A stretch of DNA of 64,000 bases from Nocardioides sp. Root1257 (GTDB taxonomy: Bacteria > Actinomycetota > Actinomycetes > Propionibacteriales > Nocardioidaceae). A model generated the notes under the pieces. That model was given only the letters and a program-made list of their open reading frames with translations. It searched no databases and was not told where the DNA came from. The position numbers and the translations under genes are program-made. Below are positions 8,492 through 16,946 of this stretch, piece after piece (position 1 is the stretch's first letter; each line of letters starts with the position of its first letter). The stretch spans positions 1,187 to 65,186 of the forward strand of contig NZ_LMDV01000008.1 of the NCBI RefSeq assembly GCF_001425175.1, in the 5' to 3' direction.

Positions 8492-8523
8492 GGTGTCGTA
8501 CGGAGTACCTCCCCGTTCGTGGA
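8492..8523 (+). promoter_or_regulatory. ECF-type promoter for the DUF6069 gene
   Basis: GGTGTCGTA (8492-8500), a 12-bp spacer, and CCGTTCGTGGA (8513-8523) lie 52 bp before the ATG at 8576. Both blocks are identical to those of the minus-strand promoter at 8421-8451, while the spacers differ. That is the expected outcome for two sites held by one sigma factor. Confidence 0.6.
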
Positions 8524-8575
8524 AGTGGTGAGAGCAGGTCGCACCCCGCGGCCGCCACACAGATGGAGCAGCGAC

Positions 8576-9019
8576 ATGTCCACGACGTACTCCCCCACCA
8601 GCAGGACCAGCGCCACCCGGGCCACCCGGCGTCCGACCGTCTGGAGGCACGGCCTTGCGGCCTCGGTCGTCGCCTCGGTCGCCACCACCTCGCTCGCGGC
8701 GATCGCCTCGGCGGCCGGCGTCTCCTTCGCCGACAGCACCGGCGCGAGCATCCCGCTCGCCGGGTTCGCCCAGCTGACGTTGATGTTCTCGCTCCTCGGC
8801 GTCGGCCTCGCCGCCGTGATGGCGCGCCGCGCACGCCGGCCGCGGCGTACGTTCGTGCGCACCGCGATCGCCCTCACCGTGCTGTCCTACGTGCCCGACC
8901 TGGTCGTCGGGTTCGACGCCGCGTCCGCGGCGACGCTGATCGGCCTGCACACCGTGGCGGCCTGCATCGTCGTCCCGACCCTCGCGAGCCGGCTCGCGCG
9001 GCTATCCGCAGGCAACTGA
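8576..9019 (+). CDS. DUF6069 family membrane protein
   Basis: A 147-residue protein with four predicted membrane helices: around residues 24-45, 60-80, 95-112 and 118-138. Motifs such as LAGFAQLTLMFSLLGVGLAAVM and LTVLSYVPDLVVGFDAAS match DUF6069, a small actinobacterial membrane family of unknown function. The ATG at 8576 is chosen because GGAG sits 8 nt upstream; an earlier in-frame ATG at 8519 would overlap the promoter. It probably shares an ECF regulon with the YCII gene on the other side of the promoter pair. Confidence 0.8.
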   Translation: MSTTYSPTSRTSATRATRRPTVWRHGLAASVVASVATTSLAAIASAAGVSFADSTGASIPLAGFAQLTLMFSLLGVGLAAVMARRARRPRRTFVRTAIALTVLSYVPDLVVGFDAASAATLIGLHTVAACIVVPTLASRLARLSAGN

Positions 9020-9020
9020 C

Positions 9021-9034
9021 TGACTGTACAGTTA
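9021..9034 (+). promoter_or_regulatory. TetR-type operator before the Rieske gene
   Basis: TGACTG-TA-CAGTTA is a near-perfect inverted repeat 4 nt before the ATG at 9039. It matches the TGACTG-AC-CAGTCA site upstream of the TetR gene in 11 of 14 positions and in 11 of 12 arm positions. The flanks CTGAC on the left and CGAATGG on the right are shared too. The site would overlap the transcription start, which fits repression. Confidence 0.65.
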
Positions 9035-9038
9035 GCGA

Positions 9039-10139
9039 ATGGCGTCCACGATCCGCAAGACCCTGCCCGGGCCGGCGTACCACTCGGACGAGACGTACGC
9101 CGTCGACAAGGAGCGGGTCTTCTACCGCAACTGGGTCTACGTCGGGCGGGCCGAACGGGTCGCCCGGCCCGGGTCGTGGCTGCGCGTCGAGATCGCCGAC
9201 GAGAGCATCCTCGTGGTCCGCGGCAAGGACGACCGGGTCCGGGGCTTCTACAACGTGTGCCGCCACCGCGGGTCCCGGATCTGCGACGACGAGAGCGGGG
9301 AGGTGCGCTCGCACCTGCGGTGCCCGTACCACGCGTGGGGCTACGCACTCGACGGCACGCTCGTCACGACGCCGATGATCGACAAGGACGAGATCGACCG
9401 GGAGTCGACCTCGCTGTGGCCGGTCCACGTCGAGGTCTGGGAGGGCTTCGTCTTCGTCAACCTCTCCCGCGAGACGCCGCGATCCCTCCACGACCACCTG
9501 GCCGACCAGCAGGACGACCCGCTGGGGCTGGCGAAGTTCGGCCTGTCCGAGCTGCGGATCGGCCACATCTCCGTCAACGACGTCCAGGCGAACTGGAAGA
9601 TCGTCCTCGAGAACTACAACGAGTGCCTGCACTGCCCGACGATCCACCCCGAGCTGGTCGCCGTCGTGCCGGCGTACAAGAAGGGCAACATCTTCGACAG
9701 CGAGCGTGCGGACGGCGGGGTCTCGCTGGCCGACGGTCGCACGGCGATCGTCGACGACCCGCGACTGCGGCTGCCGCTGCTGCCGGGCTTCCACAAGGAC
9801 GGCGACCCGGCGTCGTACTACGGGGCCGGGGTGTACCCGACGATGTTCCTCGACGTCGACGGGTCCAGCTGCCTGGCGACCGCCGTGTTCCCGACGGGCC
9901 CGCAGAGCTGCCGACTGGTGACGGAGTACCTCTTCAGCCCCGAGGCCATCGAGGACCCGGACTTCGACCCGTCGCCGATCCTCGAGTTCAACGAGCGGGT
10001 GACGCACCAGGACAACGAGGCGTGCGAGCGGGTCCAGCGCGGCGTGACGTCACGCGCCTTCGACCACGGCGTCTTCCCCGCCAAGGACTCCTGGGTCCAC
10101 GGCTTCGACCAGCGCTACCTGCGCGACCTCGAGGACTGA
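9039..10139 (+). CDS. Rieske non-heme iron oxygenase, alpha subunit (betaine/carnitine-type candidate)
   Basis: A 366-residue ring-hydroxylating-type oxygenase. The Rieske [2Fe-2S] ligands are C74-R-H76 (in VCRHRGSRIC) and C95-P-Y-H98 (in CPYHAW). The mononuclear iron site is NECLHCPTIHPEL with H198 and H203; a later acidic ligand completes the facial triad. The layout resembles Rieske enzymes that oxidise quaternary ammonium compounds (glycine betaine, carnitine, stachydrine) as well as aromatic hydroxylases. Linkage to the carnitine-like operon and a shared TetR operator favour the first, for example demethylation of glycine betaine. No reductase gene is adjacent, so electrons must come from a partner elsewhere. 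Its last 90 nt overlap the 3' end of the opposite-strand ligase gene. Confidence 0.85.
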   Translation: MASTIRKTLPGPAYHSDETYAVDKERVFYRNWVYVGRAERVARPGSWLRVEIADESILVVRGKDDRVRGFYNVCRHRGSRICDDESGEVRSHLRCPYHAWGYALDGTLVTTPMIDKDEIDRESTSLWPVHVEVWEGFVFVNLSRETPRSLHDHLADQQDDPLGLAKFGLSELRIGHISVNDVQANWKIVLENYNECLHCPTIHPELVAVVPAYKKGNIFDSERADGGVSLADGRTAIVDDPRLRLPLLPGFHKDGDPASYYGAGVYPTMFLDVDGSSCLATAVFPTGPQSCRLVTEYLFSPEAIEDPDFDPSPILEFNERVTHQDNEACERVQRGVTSRAFDHGVFPAKDSWVHGFDQRYLRDLED

Positions 10140-12233
10140 GTCAGGGCCGGGGCCGAGGACGACCCGGGCGTCGAGTGCCAGGACTCCGGTCGGACCGGCC
10201 AGCACCGGGTTGAGCTCGAGCTCCGCCACCTCGGGGTGCGCGGCGGCCAGCACCGAGACCCGGGCGACCAGTCCGGCGAGCGCGTCCAGGTCGACCGCCG
10301 GCCGCCCACGGGCGCCGAGGAGCAGCGGCGCGCCCTGCAGCGACCGCAGCAGCGCGCGGGCAGCGTCGGGCGACACCGGCGCGATCGCGCACGCGGTGTC
10401 GGCGAGCACCTCGGCGAAGACCCCGCCGAGGCCGACCATGACGACCGGCCCGAACTTCGGGTCGAGGACGCTGCCCACGATGAGCTCCACGCCCTCGGCG
10501 AGATCGGCCATCTCCTCCACGGACACCGCCGGCGGCGCCAGCCGCCTCACCAGCTCGTCGTACGCCGTCCGCGCGGCCTCGCGGTCGGCGAGGCCGAGCA
10601 CGACTCCCCCGCCGTCGGACTTGTGCAGCCGCCCGGTCGCCTTGAGCACGAGGGGGAAGCGCAGTCCGGACACCGCCGCCTCGAAGCCGGCGGCGTCGAC
10701 GACGGACACGGCGGTCGGGAAGGCGACGCCGGCATCGGCGAGCAGCGCCCGCGCCGCGGCGTACGACGTGGACGTGACGGCCGGCGCGCGGTCCGGCAGC
10801 GGCTCGGCGAGACCGGCCCCGTCACGCTCGAGGAGCCCGGCCAGCACGGCGCAGGCGCGGTCGACGTCGCGGTGCACGGGGATGCCCGCCGCTCGGAGCA
10901 CCGCAGCCGACGGGCTGTCGGGGTAGATGGTCTGCACGACCAGGGGCTTGCCCTGCGCCACGACCGCAGCCGCCATCTGCGCGGCGGCCGCGAGCTCCGG
11001 CCCGGTGAGGTTCGACTGCTCGGTCGAGTAGCCGCCGAAGAAGCCGGTCAGCAGCACGCCGTCGACCTGGTCCGACCCGAGCAGCAGCGCCACGCCGCGC
11101 GCGTAGCTCGCCGCGTCCTGCTCCCCCGCGCCGGCCAGGTCGACGGGGTTGGTCACCGTCGCCTGCGCCCACAGCGCCGACTCGAGCTCCGCGACCAGCT
11201 GCCCGGTCAGCGCCGGGGCACGCAGGCCGGCGGCCGCGAGCGCGTCGGCGGCCACGGCACCGTGTCCGCCACCGTCGGTCAGGATCGCGACCCGATCGCC
11301 GGTGATCCGTCGCGGCTCCCGCAGCGCGACCAGCAGGTCGGCCAGCTGGGTCGGGTGGTCCACCCGCCGCGCGCCGGCGGCCGCACAGGCGGCGTCGACG
11401 ACCATCGTCGCGGTGGTCATCGAGCCTGTGTGCGACGCCGCGCTGCGGATCGCCGCCTCGGTGCGACCCGGCGCGAGCAGCACGAGCGGCTTGCCGGCGT
11501 CGCGCAGCGCCCGGGCCGCGTCGAGGAAGCCGCGACCGTCCACGACGTCCTCGGTGTAGACCGCGACCGCCGCCGTCCCGTCGTGGTCGACGCAGGCCAG
11601 CAGGAAGTCGACGAGGCCCAGGTCGGCCTGGTTGCCGAGCGAGACGAACCGCGAGACACCGAGCCCGCGATCGGCCAGCAGCCCGGCGAGGTCGAGCACC
11701 AGGTTGCCGCTCTGGCTGAGGACCGCGACGTCCCCCGACGGCAGCACGGCGTGGGCGAGCTGGAGGCCGGTCGAGGTGTCCACCACCCCGAGGCAGTTCG
11801 GGCCGAGCAGCACCGCGCCCGCGTCGCGGGCCACCGCCAGCGCCTCGGCCTCGAGCCGTGCCCCCTCGCCGCCCGCCTCGGAGAGTCCGGCGGTGATCCC
11901 GACGATCGCACGCGCCCCGGCGGCCACGGCATCGGTGACGGCCGCGACGAACCCGCTCGCCGGCACGCACACCACCGCGAGGTCCACGCGCACGTCGTGC
12001 GCGGCTGCGGCGGACTCAGCGGATGCGTACGTCGGGCGCCCGAGCACCTCGCCGCCACGGCGGTTGACGAGCAGCACCGTGCGGTCGCCCGGTGCGGCGA
12101 GCGCCCGCTGGCTGAGGACGTGCCCCCACTTGGCGGAGTCGGCGCTGGCGCCGACGATCGCGACGGTCCGGGGCGCGAAGAGGGCGTCCAGCGACCCCCG
12201 GGCCGCCGGCCCCGGCGACCCTTGACGCCTCAC
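10050..12233 (-). CDS. NDP-forming acyl-CoA synthetase (acetate-CoA ligase ADP-forming type)
   Basis: A 727-residue single-chain enzyme. An N-terminal CoA-binding Rossmann domain (APRTVAIVGASADSAKWG, near residues 16-33) is followed by a succinyl-CoA-ligase-like domain with the phosphohistidine loop SHTGSM near residue 268. A C-terminal ATP-grasp domain contains FPLVLKATGRLHKSDGGGV. Such enzymes join an acid to CoA using ATP, yielding ADP and phosphate. The DMSP-activating DddX belongs to this superfamily, so onium acids are acceptable substrates. It is divergent from the TetR operon across the operator at 12259. Activation of gamma-butyrobetaine or carnitine is inferred. The last 30 residues are encoded opposite the Rieske gene. 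Confidence 0.85.
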   Translation of the reverse strand: MRRQGSPGPAARGSLDALFAPRTVAIVGASADSAKWGHVLSQRALAAPGDRTVLLVNRRGGEVLGRPTYASAESAAAAHDVRVDLAVVCVPASGFVAAVTDAVAAGARAIVGITAGLSEAGGEGARLEAEALAVARDAGAVLLGPNCLGVVDTSTGLQLAHAVLPSGDVAVLSQSGNLVLDLAGLLADRGLGVSRFVSLGNQADLGLVDFLLACVDHDGTAAVAVYTEDVVDGRGFLDAARALRDAGKPLVLLAPGRTEAAIRSAASHTGSMTTATMVVDAACAAAGARRVDHPTQLADLLVALREPRRITGDRVAILTDGGGHGAVAADALAAAGLRAPALTGQLVAELESALWAQATVTNPVDLAGAGEQDAASYARGVALLLGSDQVDGVLLTGFFGGYSTEQSNLTGPELAAAAQMAAAVVAQGKPLVVQTIYPDSPSAAVLRAAGIPVHRDVDRACAVLAGLLERDGAGLAEPLPDRAPAVTSTSYAAARALLADAGVAFPTAVSVVDAAGFEAAVSGLRFPLVLKATGRLHKSDGGGVVLGLADREAARTAYDELVRRLAPPAVSVEEMADLAEGVELIVGSVLDPKFGPVVMVGLGGVFAEVLADTACAIAPVSPDAARALLRSLQGAPLLLGARGRPAVDLDALAGLVARVSVLAAAHPEVAELELNPVLAGPTGVLALDARVVLGPGPDSVLEVAQVALVEAVDPGVLGGEDAVVEGA

Positions 12234-12258
12234 GCGGCCGACCCTAGCATCTGCTGAC

Positions 12259-12272
12259 TGACTGACCAGTCA
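12259..12272 (+). promoter_or_regulatory. TetR operator between ligase gene and TetR operon
   Basis: TGACTG-AC-CAGTCA is a perfect 6-bp inverted repeat with a 2-bp centre, lying in the 68-bp divergent gap. This is the usual form of operators of TetR-family lipid or acyl-CoA regulators in actinobacteria. It could control both the minus-strand ligase gene and the plus-strand TetR operon. The Rieske gene at 9039 has a close copy. Confidence 0.7.
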
Positions 12273-12301
12273 ATCGAATGGGACCGTAGGTGGGAGGCCG
12301 C

Positions 12302-12988
12302 GTGACGGACAGCGGACGGCGTCCGGCGAACCAGCGCCAGCAGGCGGCGGCGGACGCCCGCGACAAGATCCTGGCCGCGGCTGCGGAGTGCATCGTCCGC
12401 GACGGCCTGGCCCAGGTCCGGATGGCCTCGATCGCCCGCACGGCCGGCGTGTCGAGCGGGCTGCTGCACTACCACTTCGACACCAAGGAGCAGCTCTTCG
12501 GCGAGGTGCTCACCTACTCCCACGCGGTGTCGGCCGAGCTCAACCAGCACGCCATGGCCAACGCCGGCGACCGGCCCGCGGAGCGGCTGTCGTCGTTCCT
12601 CGACCGGTGCCTGCCCAGCGACCACCAGCGAGCGGACGAGTGGCTGCTCTGGCAGGAGCTCGCGCTGCTCTGCATCCGCGACCCCCACCTGGCCAAGGTC
12701 GGCGCCGACCTCTACGAGGACCTCTACGGCACCGTGGCCGACATCGTCAGCGACGGGGTCGCCGCGGGCGTCTTCGCCACGGAGCTCGCTCCCCGGTTCG
12801 TGGCCGAGACGGCCATCGCCCTCACCGACGGGCTCGGCGCACGGGTCCTGGCGAGGGAGCCGGGCCTCGGCATCGCGGAGGCCCGCGCGGCGATCGCCGT
12901 CGCGATCGGCATCCTGGTCGGGCACGACGGGCCGCTGCCGGCCCCGGCGCCCTTCGACGGCCCCGCCGAAGGTGGAGCCGGGGCATGA
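12302..12988 (+). CDS. TetR-family regulator of the carnitine/betaine operon
   Basis: A 228-residue TetR repressor. The N-terminal helix-turn-helix spans about residues 18-62, with ILAAAAECIVRDGLAQVRMA and IARTAGVSSGLLHYHFDTKE. The ligand domain follows (WLLWQELALLC and later helices) and resembles BetI-like C-terminal domains. The GTG at 12302 is chosen because GGGAGG lies just upstream; a GTG at 12290 is the alternative. Its stop overlaps the next ATG (ATGA), so it is the first gene of a translationally coupled operon reaching 22495. It probably binds the two TGACTG..CAGT sites and is released by a pathway intermediate. Confidence 0.88.
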   Translation: MTDSGRRPANQRQQAAADARDKILAAAAECIVRDGLAQVRMASIARTAGVSSGLLHYHFDTKEQLFGEVLTYSHAVSAELNQHAMANAGDRPAERLSSFLDRCLPSDHQRADEWLLWQELALLCIRDPHLAKVGADLYEDLYGTVADIVSDGVAAGVFATELAPRFVAETAIALTDGLGARVLAREPGLGIAEARAAIAVAIGILVGHDGPLPAPAPFDGPAEGGAGA

Positions 12989-14139
12989 CCCCCCGCCCCG
13001 GCCCGGAGCTGCCCCGCCCGACACGGCGGGGCCTCCTGGCCGGCGGCCTGGCGCTGGGTGCATCTCTGGGCGCCTCGATGACGTTGCCCGGCTGCGCCTA
13101 CATCCGCGACGACGTCCCCACCGACGCTCCCCTGCCCCCGTCGGCGAAGGCCGAGGTCGACGGCGACCTCGTCTACTTCAACTGGGCCGACTACCTGGCA
13201 CCGAGCGTGCTCAAGGGCTTCCAGAGGGAGTACGGCGTCAAGATCATCGAGTCCAACTTCGACTCGATGGAGGGCATGTACGCCAAGCTCGCGGCCGGCA
13301 ACCAGTACGACATCGTCTTCCCGATCGCCAAGTGGGTCGTCAAGCTCCGCCAGGAGGGCAAGCTCCGCTCCATCGACCCGGCCGAGCTGCGGAACGCCGA
13401 CCAGGTCTTCTACTCCGGGTCCTACTTCAACGACCCGTGGTACGACGCCGGGTCGAAGGTCTCGGTCCCGTTCACCGTCTACAAGACCGGGGTCGGCTGG
13501 CGCACCGACAAGGTCTCAACGATGACGGACAGCTGGAAGGACCTCTGGAACGACGAGGCACGCGGACGCATCTTCACCCTCGACGACCAGGACGAGGCGC
13601 TCGCGATGGCCGCGCTGATCCTCGGCTACGACGTGAACACCGCGAAGCAGTCGGAGCTCGACGACATCAAGGACCTGCTGATCAGCCAGAAGGAGTACCT
13701 CCGCGCCTACTCCTCCGACGACATCAACAACATGACCAGCGGCGACGCGTGGATCCACCACATGTGGAGCGGGGACTTCCTCTACCTCCGCCAGGGCCTG
13801 GCCGACGACCCCACGCAGTTCGACTTCCAGGCGCCGAGCGAGGGTGTCCCGATCAACTCCGACGCCTACGCGATCCCCACGAACGCCCGGCACCCCGGCA
13901 CGGCGATGCTCTTCATCGACTACCTGCTGCGGCCCGAGAACGCCGTCAAGAACATGAACTACCTCTACTACCCCTTCCCGGTGAAGGACGCGCTGCCGGC
14001 CTTCGCCGAGCTCGCGAAGGACGTGCCCGCCTGCAACGTCGAGATCTCCGACCTGGAGAACGAGAACGTCTTCCGGCTCCTCGGCACCGACGAGGTCCAG
14101 CGCCGCTCGGCCGTGTGGACCGAAGTGAAGGCGAGCTGA
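12985..14139 (+). CDS. ABC transporter substrate-binding lipoprotein, PotD-like
   Basis: A 384-residue periplasmic-type binding protein. The N-terminus has a twin-arginine segment (TRRGLLAGGLALG) followed by a lipobox LPGC, indicating export and lipid anchoring. The mature part starts LVYFNWADYLAPSVLKGF and contains FDSMEGMYAKLAAGNQYDIVF, hallmarks of the spermidine/putrescine (PotD/PotF) cluster. Family members bind polyamines but also cationic or zwitterionic compounds. In this context a quaternary ammonium compound such as carnitine or gamma-butyrobetaine is plausible. ATGA overlap with the TetR gene. Confidence 0.88.
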   Translation: MTPRPGPELPRPTRRGLLAGGLALGASLGASMTLPGCAYIRDDVPTDAPLPPSAKAEVDGDLVYFNWADYLAPSVLKGFQREYGVKIIESNFDSMEGMYAKLAAGNQYDIVFPIAKWVVKLRQEGKLRSIDPAELRNADQVFYSGSYFNDPWYDAGSKVSVPFTVYKTGVGWRTDKVSTMTDSWKDLWNDEARGRIFTLDDQDEALAMAALILGYDVNTAKQSELDDIKDLLISQKEYLRAYSSDDINNMTSGDAWIHHMWSGDFLYLRQGLADDPTQFDFQAPSEGVPINSDAYAIPTNARHPGTAMLFIDYLLRPENAVKNMNYLYYPFPVKDALPAFAELAKDVPACNVEISDLENENVFRLLGTDEVQRRSAVWTEVKAS

Positions 14140-14140
14140 G

Positions 14141-15043
14141 ATGGCCGTCCAGGAGGTCAGCCAGGAGGTCACCCCGGAGCGCGGCCGGCGGCCGCGATCC
14201 GCTCAGCGCACCTCGCTGTGGGGCTGGCTGCTCGCGCTGCCGACCGCCTGGATGGTCGCGTTCTTCGTCTCCAGCATGGCGATCATCGTGCTGCTCTCCT
14301 TCGGACGCACCACCAACGACGGCTACCCGGCCTTCGCGACCAGCACCGCCAACTACCGGGCGATCTGGAACGAGGTCTACCTCGAGCTGTTCCTGCGGTC
14401 CCTGACGTACGCCGTGGCGACCGTCGTCATCTCCGCCCTGATCGCCTATCCGGTCGCCTACACGATCGCCCTCCACGGCGGGCGCTACAAGAACGCACTC
14501 ATCGCCGCGATCGTCGTCCCGTTCTTCGCCAGCTACCTGGTGCGGATGTATGCCTGGAAGGCGCTGCTCTCGGACGACGGCCTGGTCAACAGCGGGCTGC
14601 GCCGCTCCGGGCTGACCGACGGGATCACGTTCCTCAACACGCCGTACGCCGTGATCGGCGGCCTGGTCTACGGCTTCGTCGTCTTCATGATCCTGCCGGT
14701 CTACGCCTCCCTGGAGCGGCTCGACACCTCGCTCATCGAAGCCGGCAAGGACCTCTACCACGGCCCGGTCCGCACGTTCTTCAGCGTGACGCTGCCCGCC
14801 ACGCGGGCCGGGTTGTACGGCGGGGTGCTGCTGGTGTTCCTTCCCGCACTGGGCGACTTCGTCAGCGCCCAGCTGCTCGGCGGGGCGAACACGTTCATGA
14901 TGGGCAACCTCGTCCAGCAGCAGTTCGCCGAGGGGCAGAACTGGCCGCTGGGCTCCGCCCTGACCGTGGGCATGATGGCCGCCCTGACCGCCCTCATGGT
15001 GGTCTACCTGCGGGCCACGTCGACCCGCCGGCGGGAGGCGTAG
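14141..15043 (+). CDS. ABC transporter permease, PotB-like
   Basis: A 300-residue inner-membrane permease with six predicted helices. The EAA-type cytoplasmic loop, which docks the ATPase, lies in IEAGKDLYHGPVRTFFSVTL near residues 200-220. The order and layout match PotB of polyamine importers. The ATG lies 1 nt after the binding-protein stop. It works with the second permease (15046) and the ATPase (15882). Confidence 0.88.
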   Translation: MAVQEVSQEVTPERGRRPRSAQRTSLWGWLLALPTAWMVAFFVSSMAIIVLLSFGRTTNDGYPAFATSTANYRAIWNEVYLELFLRSLTYAVATVVISALIAYPVAYTIALHGGRYKNALIAAIVVPFFASYLVRMYAWKALLSDDGLVNSGLRRSGLTDGITFLNTPYAVIGGLVYGFVVFMILPVYASLERLDTSLIEAGKDLYHGPVRTFFSVTLPATRAGLYGGVLLVFLPALGDFVSAQLLGGANTFMMGNLVQQQFAEGQNWPLGSALTVGMMAALTALMVVYLRATSTRRREA

Positions 15044-15045
15044 CC

Positions 15046-15885
15046 ATGGCCCGCGCCCGGAGGCTCGAGCGGAAGCCGGTGCTCGCCGTCATCGTGACGG
15101 CCGTCTTCTTCGCCTGGCTCTACCTGCCGATCCTGGCGGTCGCCCTCTTCAGCCTCAACGACAAGAAGTCGCTGTCGTCGTTCGGCGGCTTCAGCCTGCG
15201 CTGGTACGACGACCTGGTCCACAACACGGCGCTGCTCGACTCCCTGGTCGCGAGCCTGAAGATCGCGACGGTCGCCACCCTCGGCTCGCTCGTGCTCGGG
15301 ACGATGCTCGCGCTCGGGCTCGAGCGGGTGACGTCGCGACGCGGCCGGGTGATCGGCGCCGTGACGCTGCTCCCGCTCGTCACCCCGGAGATCGTCACCG
15401 GTGTGGCCGCGCTGCTGCTCTTCACCGGGATCGGTCTCAAGCTGTCGATGACCACGGTCATCCTCGCGGAGATCACGTTCTCGATCGCCTACGTGACCGT
15501 CATCGTCCGGGGCCGCCTGGCCGGCATCGCCGGCGAGGTCGAGGAGGCAGCGCGCGACCTGGGCTGCACGCCCTCCCAGGCCGTCCGGCTGGTGACGCTC
15601 CCGACCCTGGTGCCGGCGCTGGTCGGCGCGGGACTGCTCGTCTTCGCGCTCGTCTTCGACGACTTCGTGCTCGCGTTCTTCACCACCGGCGTCGACCCGC
15701 AGCCGCTGCCGGTGCGCGTCTACTCGTCGATCCGCTTCGGGGTCTCCCCCGCCATCAACGCGATCGGCACCCTGATGCTGCTCGCCTCCGCCCTGCTGAT
15801 CGTCGCCGCCCTGTGGGTCCCGCGGCTCTTCAACCGCGGCGGTGCGTCCAGCCTCGACCTGATCACCGGAGGTGACCAGCGGTGA
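15046..15885 (+). CDS. ABC transporter permease, PotC-like
   Basis: A 279-residue permease with six helices, starting FAWLYLPILAVALFSLND, a typical PotC opening. The EAA loop is EVEEAARDLGCTPSQAVRLV, about residues 164-183. Pairs with the PotB-like protein to form the membrane channel. The ATG is 2 nt after the preceding stop, and its own stop overlaps the GTG of the ATPase gene (GTGA). Confidence 0.88.
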   Translation: MARARRLERKPVLAVIVTAVFFAWLYLPILAVALFSLNDKKSLSSFGGFSLRWYDDLVHNTALLDSLVASLKIATVATLGSLVLGTMLALGLERVTSRRGRVIGAVTLLPLVTPEIVTGVAALLLFTGIGLKLSMTTVILAEITFSIAYVTVIVRGRLAGIAGEVEEAARDLGCTPSQAVRLVTLPTLVPALVGAGLLVFALVFDDFVLAFFTTGVDPQPLPVRVYSSIRFGVSPAINAIGTLMLLASALLIVAALWVPRLFNRGGASSLDLITGGDQR

Positions 15886-16946
15886 GCACGCCCTCCGTCT
15901 CGTTGCGCGGCCTGACCAAGGACTTCGCCGGCGCGACCGTCGTCGACCACCTCGACCTCGACATCGCCCGTGGCGAGTTCTTCTCGTTGCTGGGGCCGTC
16001 GGGCTGCGGGAAGACCACGACGCTGCGGATGATCGCCGGCTTCAGCGACCCGACGTCCGGCACGATCCTCGTCGACGGCGAGGACGTGACCTGCACGCCG
16101 CCGCACAAGCGCGACGTCAACACGGTCTTCCAGAGCTACGCGCTCTTCGAGCACCTCGACGTCCGCGGCAACGTCGGCTTCGGCCTGCGCCGCAAGGGCC
16201 TCGACCGGCGCACCATCGACGCGCGCGTCTCCGAGATGCTGGAGCTCGTCGAGCTCGGCGACCGGCACAAGGAGCGGCCCAACCGGCTCTCCGGCGGTCA
16301 GCGCCAACGGGTCGCCCTGGCCCGGGCCCTCATCAACCAGCCGAAGGTGCTGCTGCTCGACGAACCGCTCGCGGCGCTCGACCTCAAGCTCCGCCACGCG
16401 ATGCAGGCCGAGCTCAAGGCGATCCAGCGCGAGGTCGGCATCACCTTCCTCTTCGTCACCCACGACCAGGACGAGGCGCTCAGCATGAGCGACCGGGTCG
16501 CGATCATGAACGACGGCGTCATCGAGCAGTGCGGTGCACCCGAGGACGTCTACGAGCGGCCGAGCTCGGTCTTCGCGGCCGGCTTCATCGGCACCAGCAA
16601 CCTGATGAGCGGCACCTGGACGGCCGGCTGCGTGTCCGTGGCCGACCTGTCGATCCCGGTGCCCGGCCACCAGGGCTCGGCCGAGGGCGACGCCGTCAGC
16701 GTGACCGTCCGCCCCGAGAAGATCTGGCTCAGCGAGCTCACCCCGCAGATGTTCCGGGTGAGCGGCACGATCGTCGCCACCAGCTACCACGGCGCGACGA
16801 CCCAGTACGTCGTCTCGATCGGCCCCGACCTCAGCCTCACCGTGCTGGAGCAGAACCTCCCGCAGATGCGGGCCGACGACCGGTGGCACGCCGGCGACCG
16901 CGTCGAGGTCGGCTGGCTGCCCGAGCACACCGTGGTGCTCACGTGA
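15882..16946 (+). CDS. ABC transporter ATP-binding protein, PotA-like
   Basis: A 354-residue ATPase. Walker A is GPSGCGKTT near residue 39, the ABC signature LSGGQRQRVALARAL is near 137, Walker B is LLLDEPLAALD near 157, and the switch His lies in FVTHDQDEAL. After residue 235 comes a C-terminal OB/TOBE regulatory domain (VSVTVRPEKIWLSE). Powers the Pot-type importer encoded just upstream. GTG start within a GTGA overlap; GGAGG upstream at 15867-15872. Confidence 0.9.
   Translation: MSTPSVSLRGLTKDFAGATVVDHLDLDIARGEFFSLLGPSGCGKTTTLRMIAGFSDPTSGTILVDGEDVTCTPPHKRDVNTVFQSYALFEHLDVRGNVGFGLRRKGLDRRTIDARVSEMLELVELGDRHKERPNRLSGGQRQRVALARALINQPKVLLLDEPLAALDLKLRHAMQAELKAIQREVGITFLFVTHDQDEALSMSDRVAIMNDGVIEQCGAPEDVYERPSSVFAAGFIGTSNLMSGTWTAGCVSVADLSIPVPGHQGSAEGDAVSVTVRPEKIWLSELTPQMFRVSGTIVATSYHGATTQYVVSIGPDLSLTVLEQNLPQMRADDRWHAGDRVEVGWLPEHTVVLT

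Noticed and set aside
8421..8523. Reading the 11-bp and 9-bp nested inverted repeats as a repressor operator
   Set aside because: The arms are 103 bp apart overall, and each forms a promoter-spaced pair at equal distance from its own start codon, so twin promoters explain them better.
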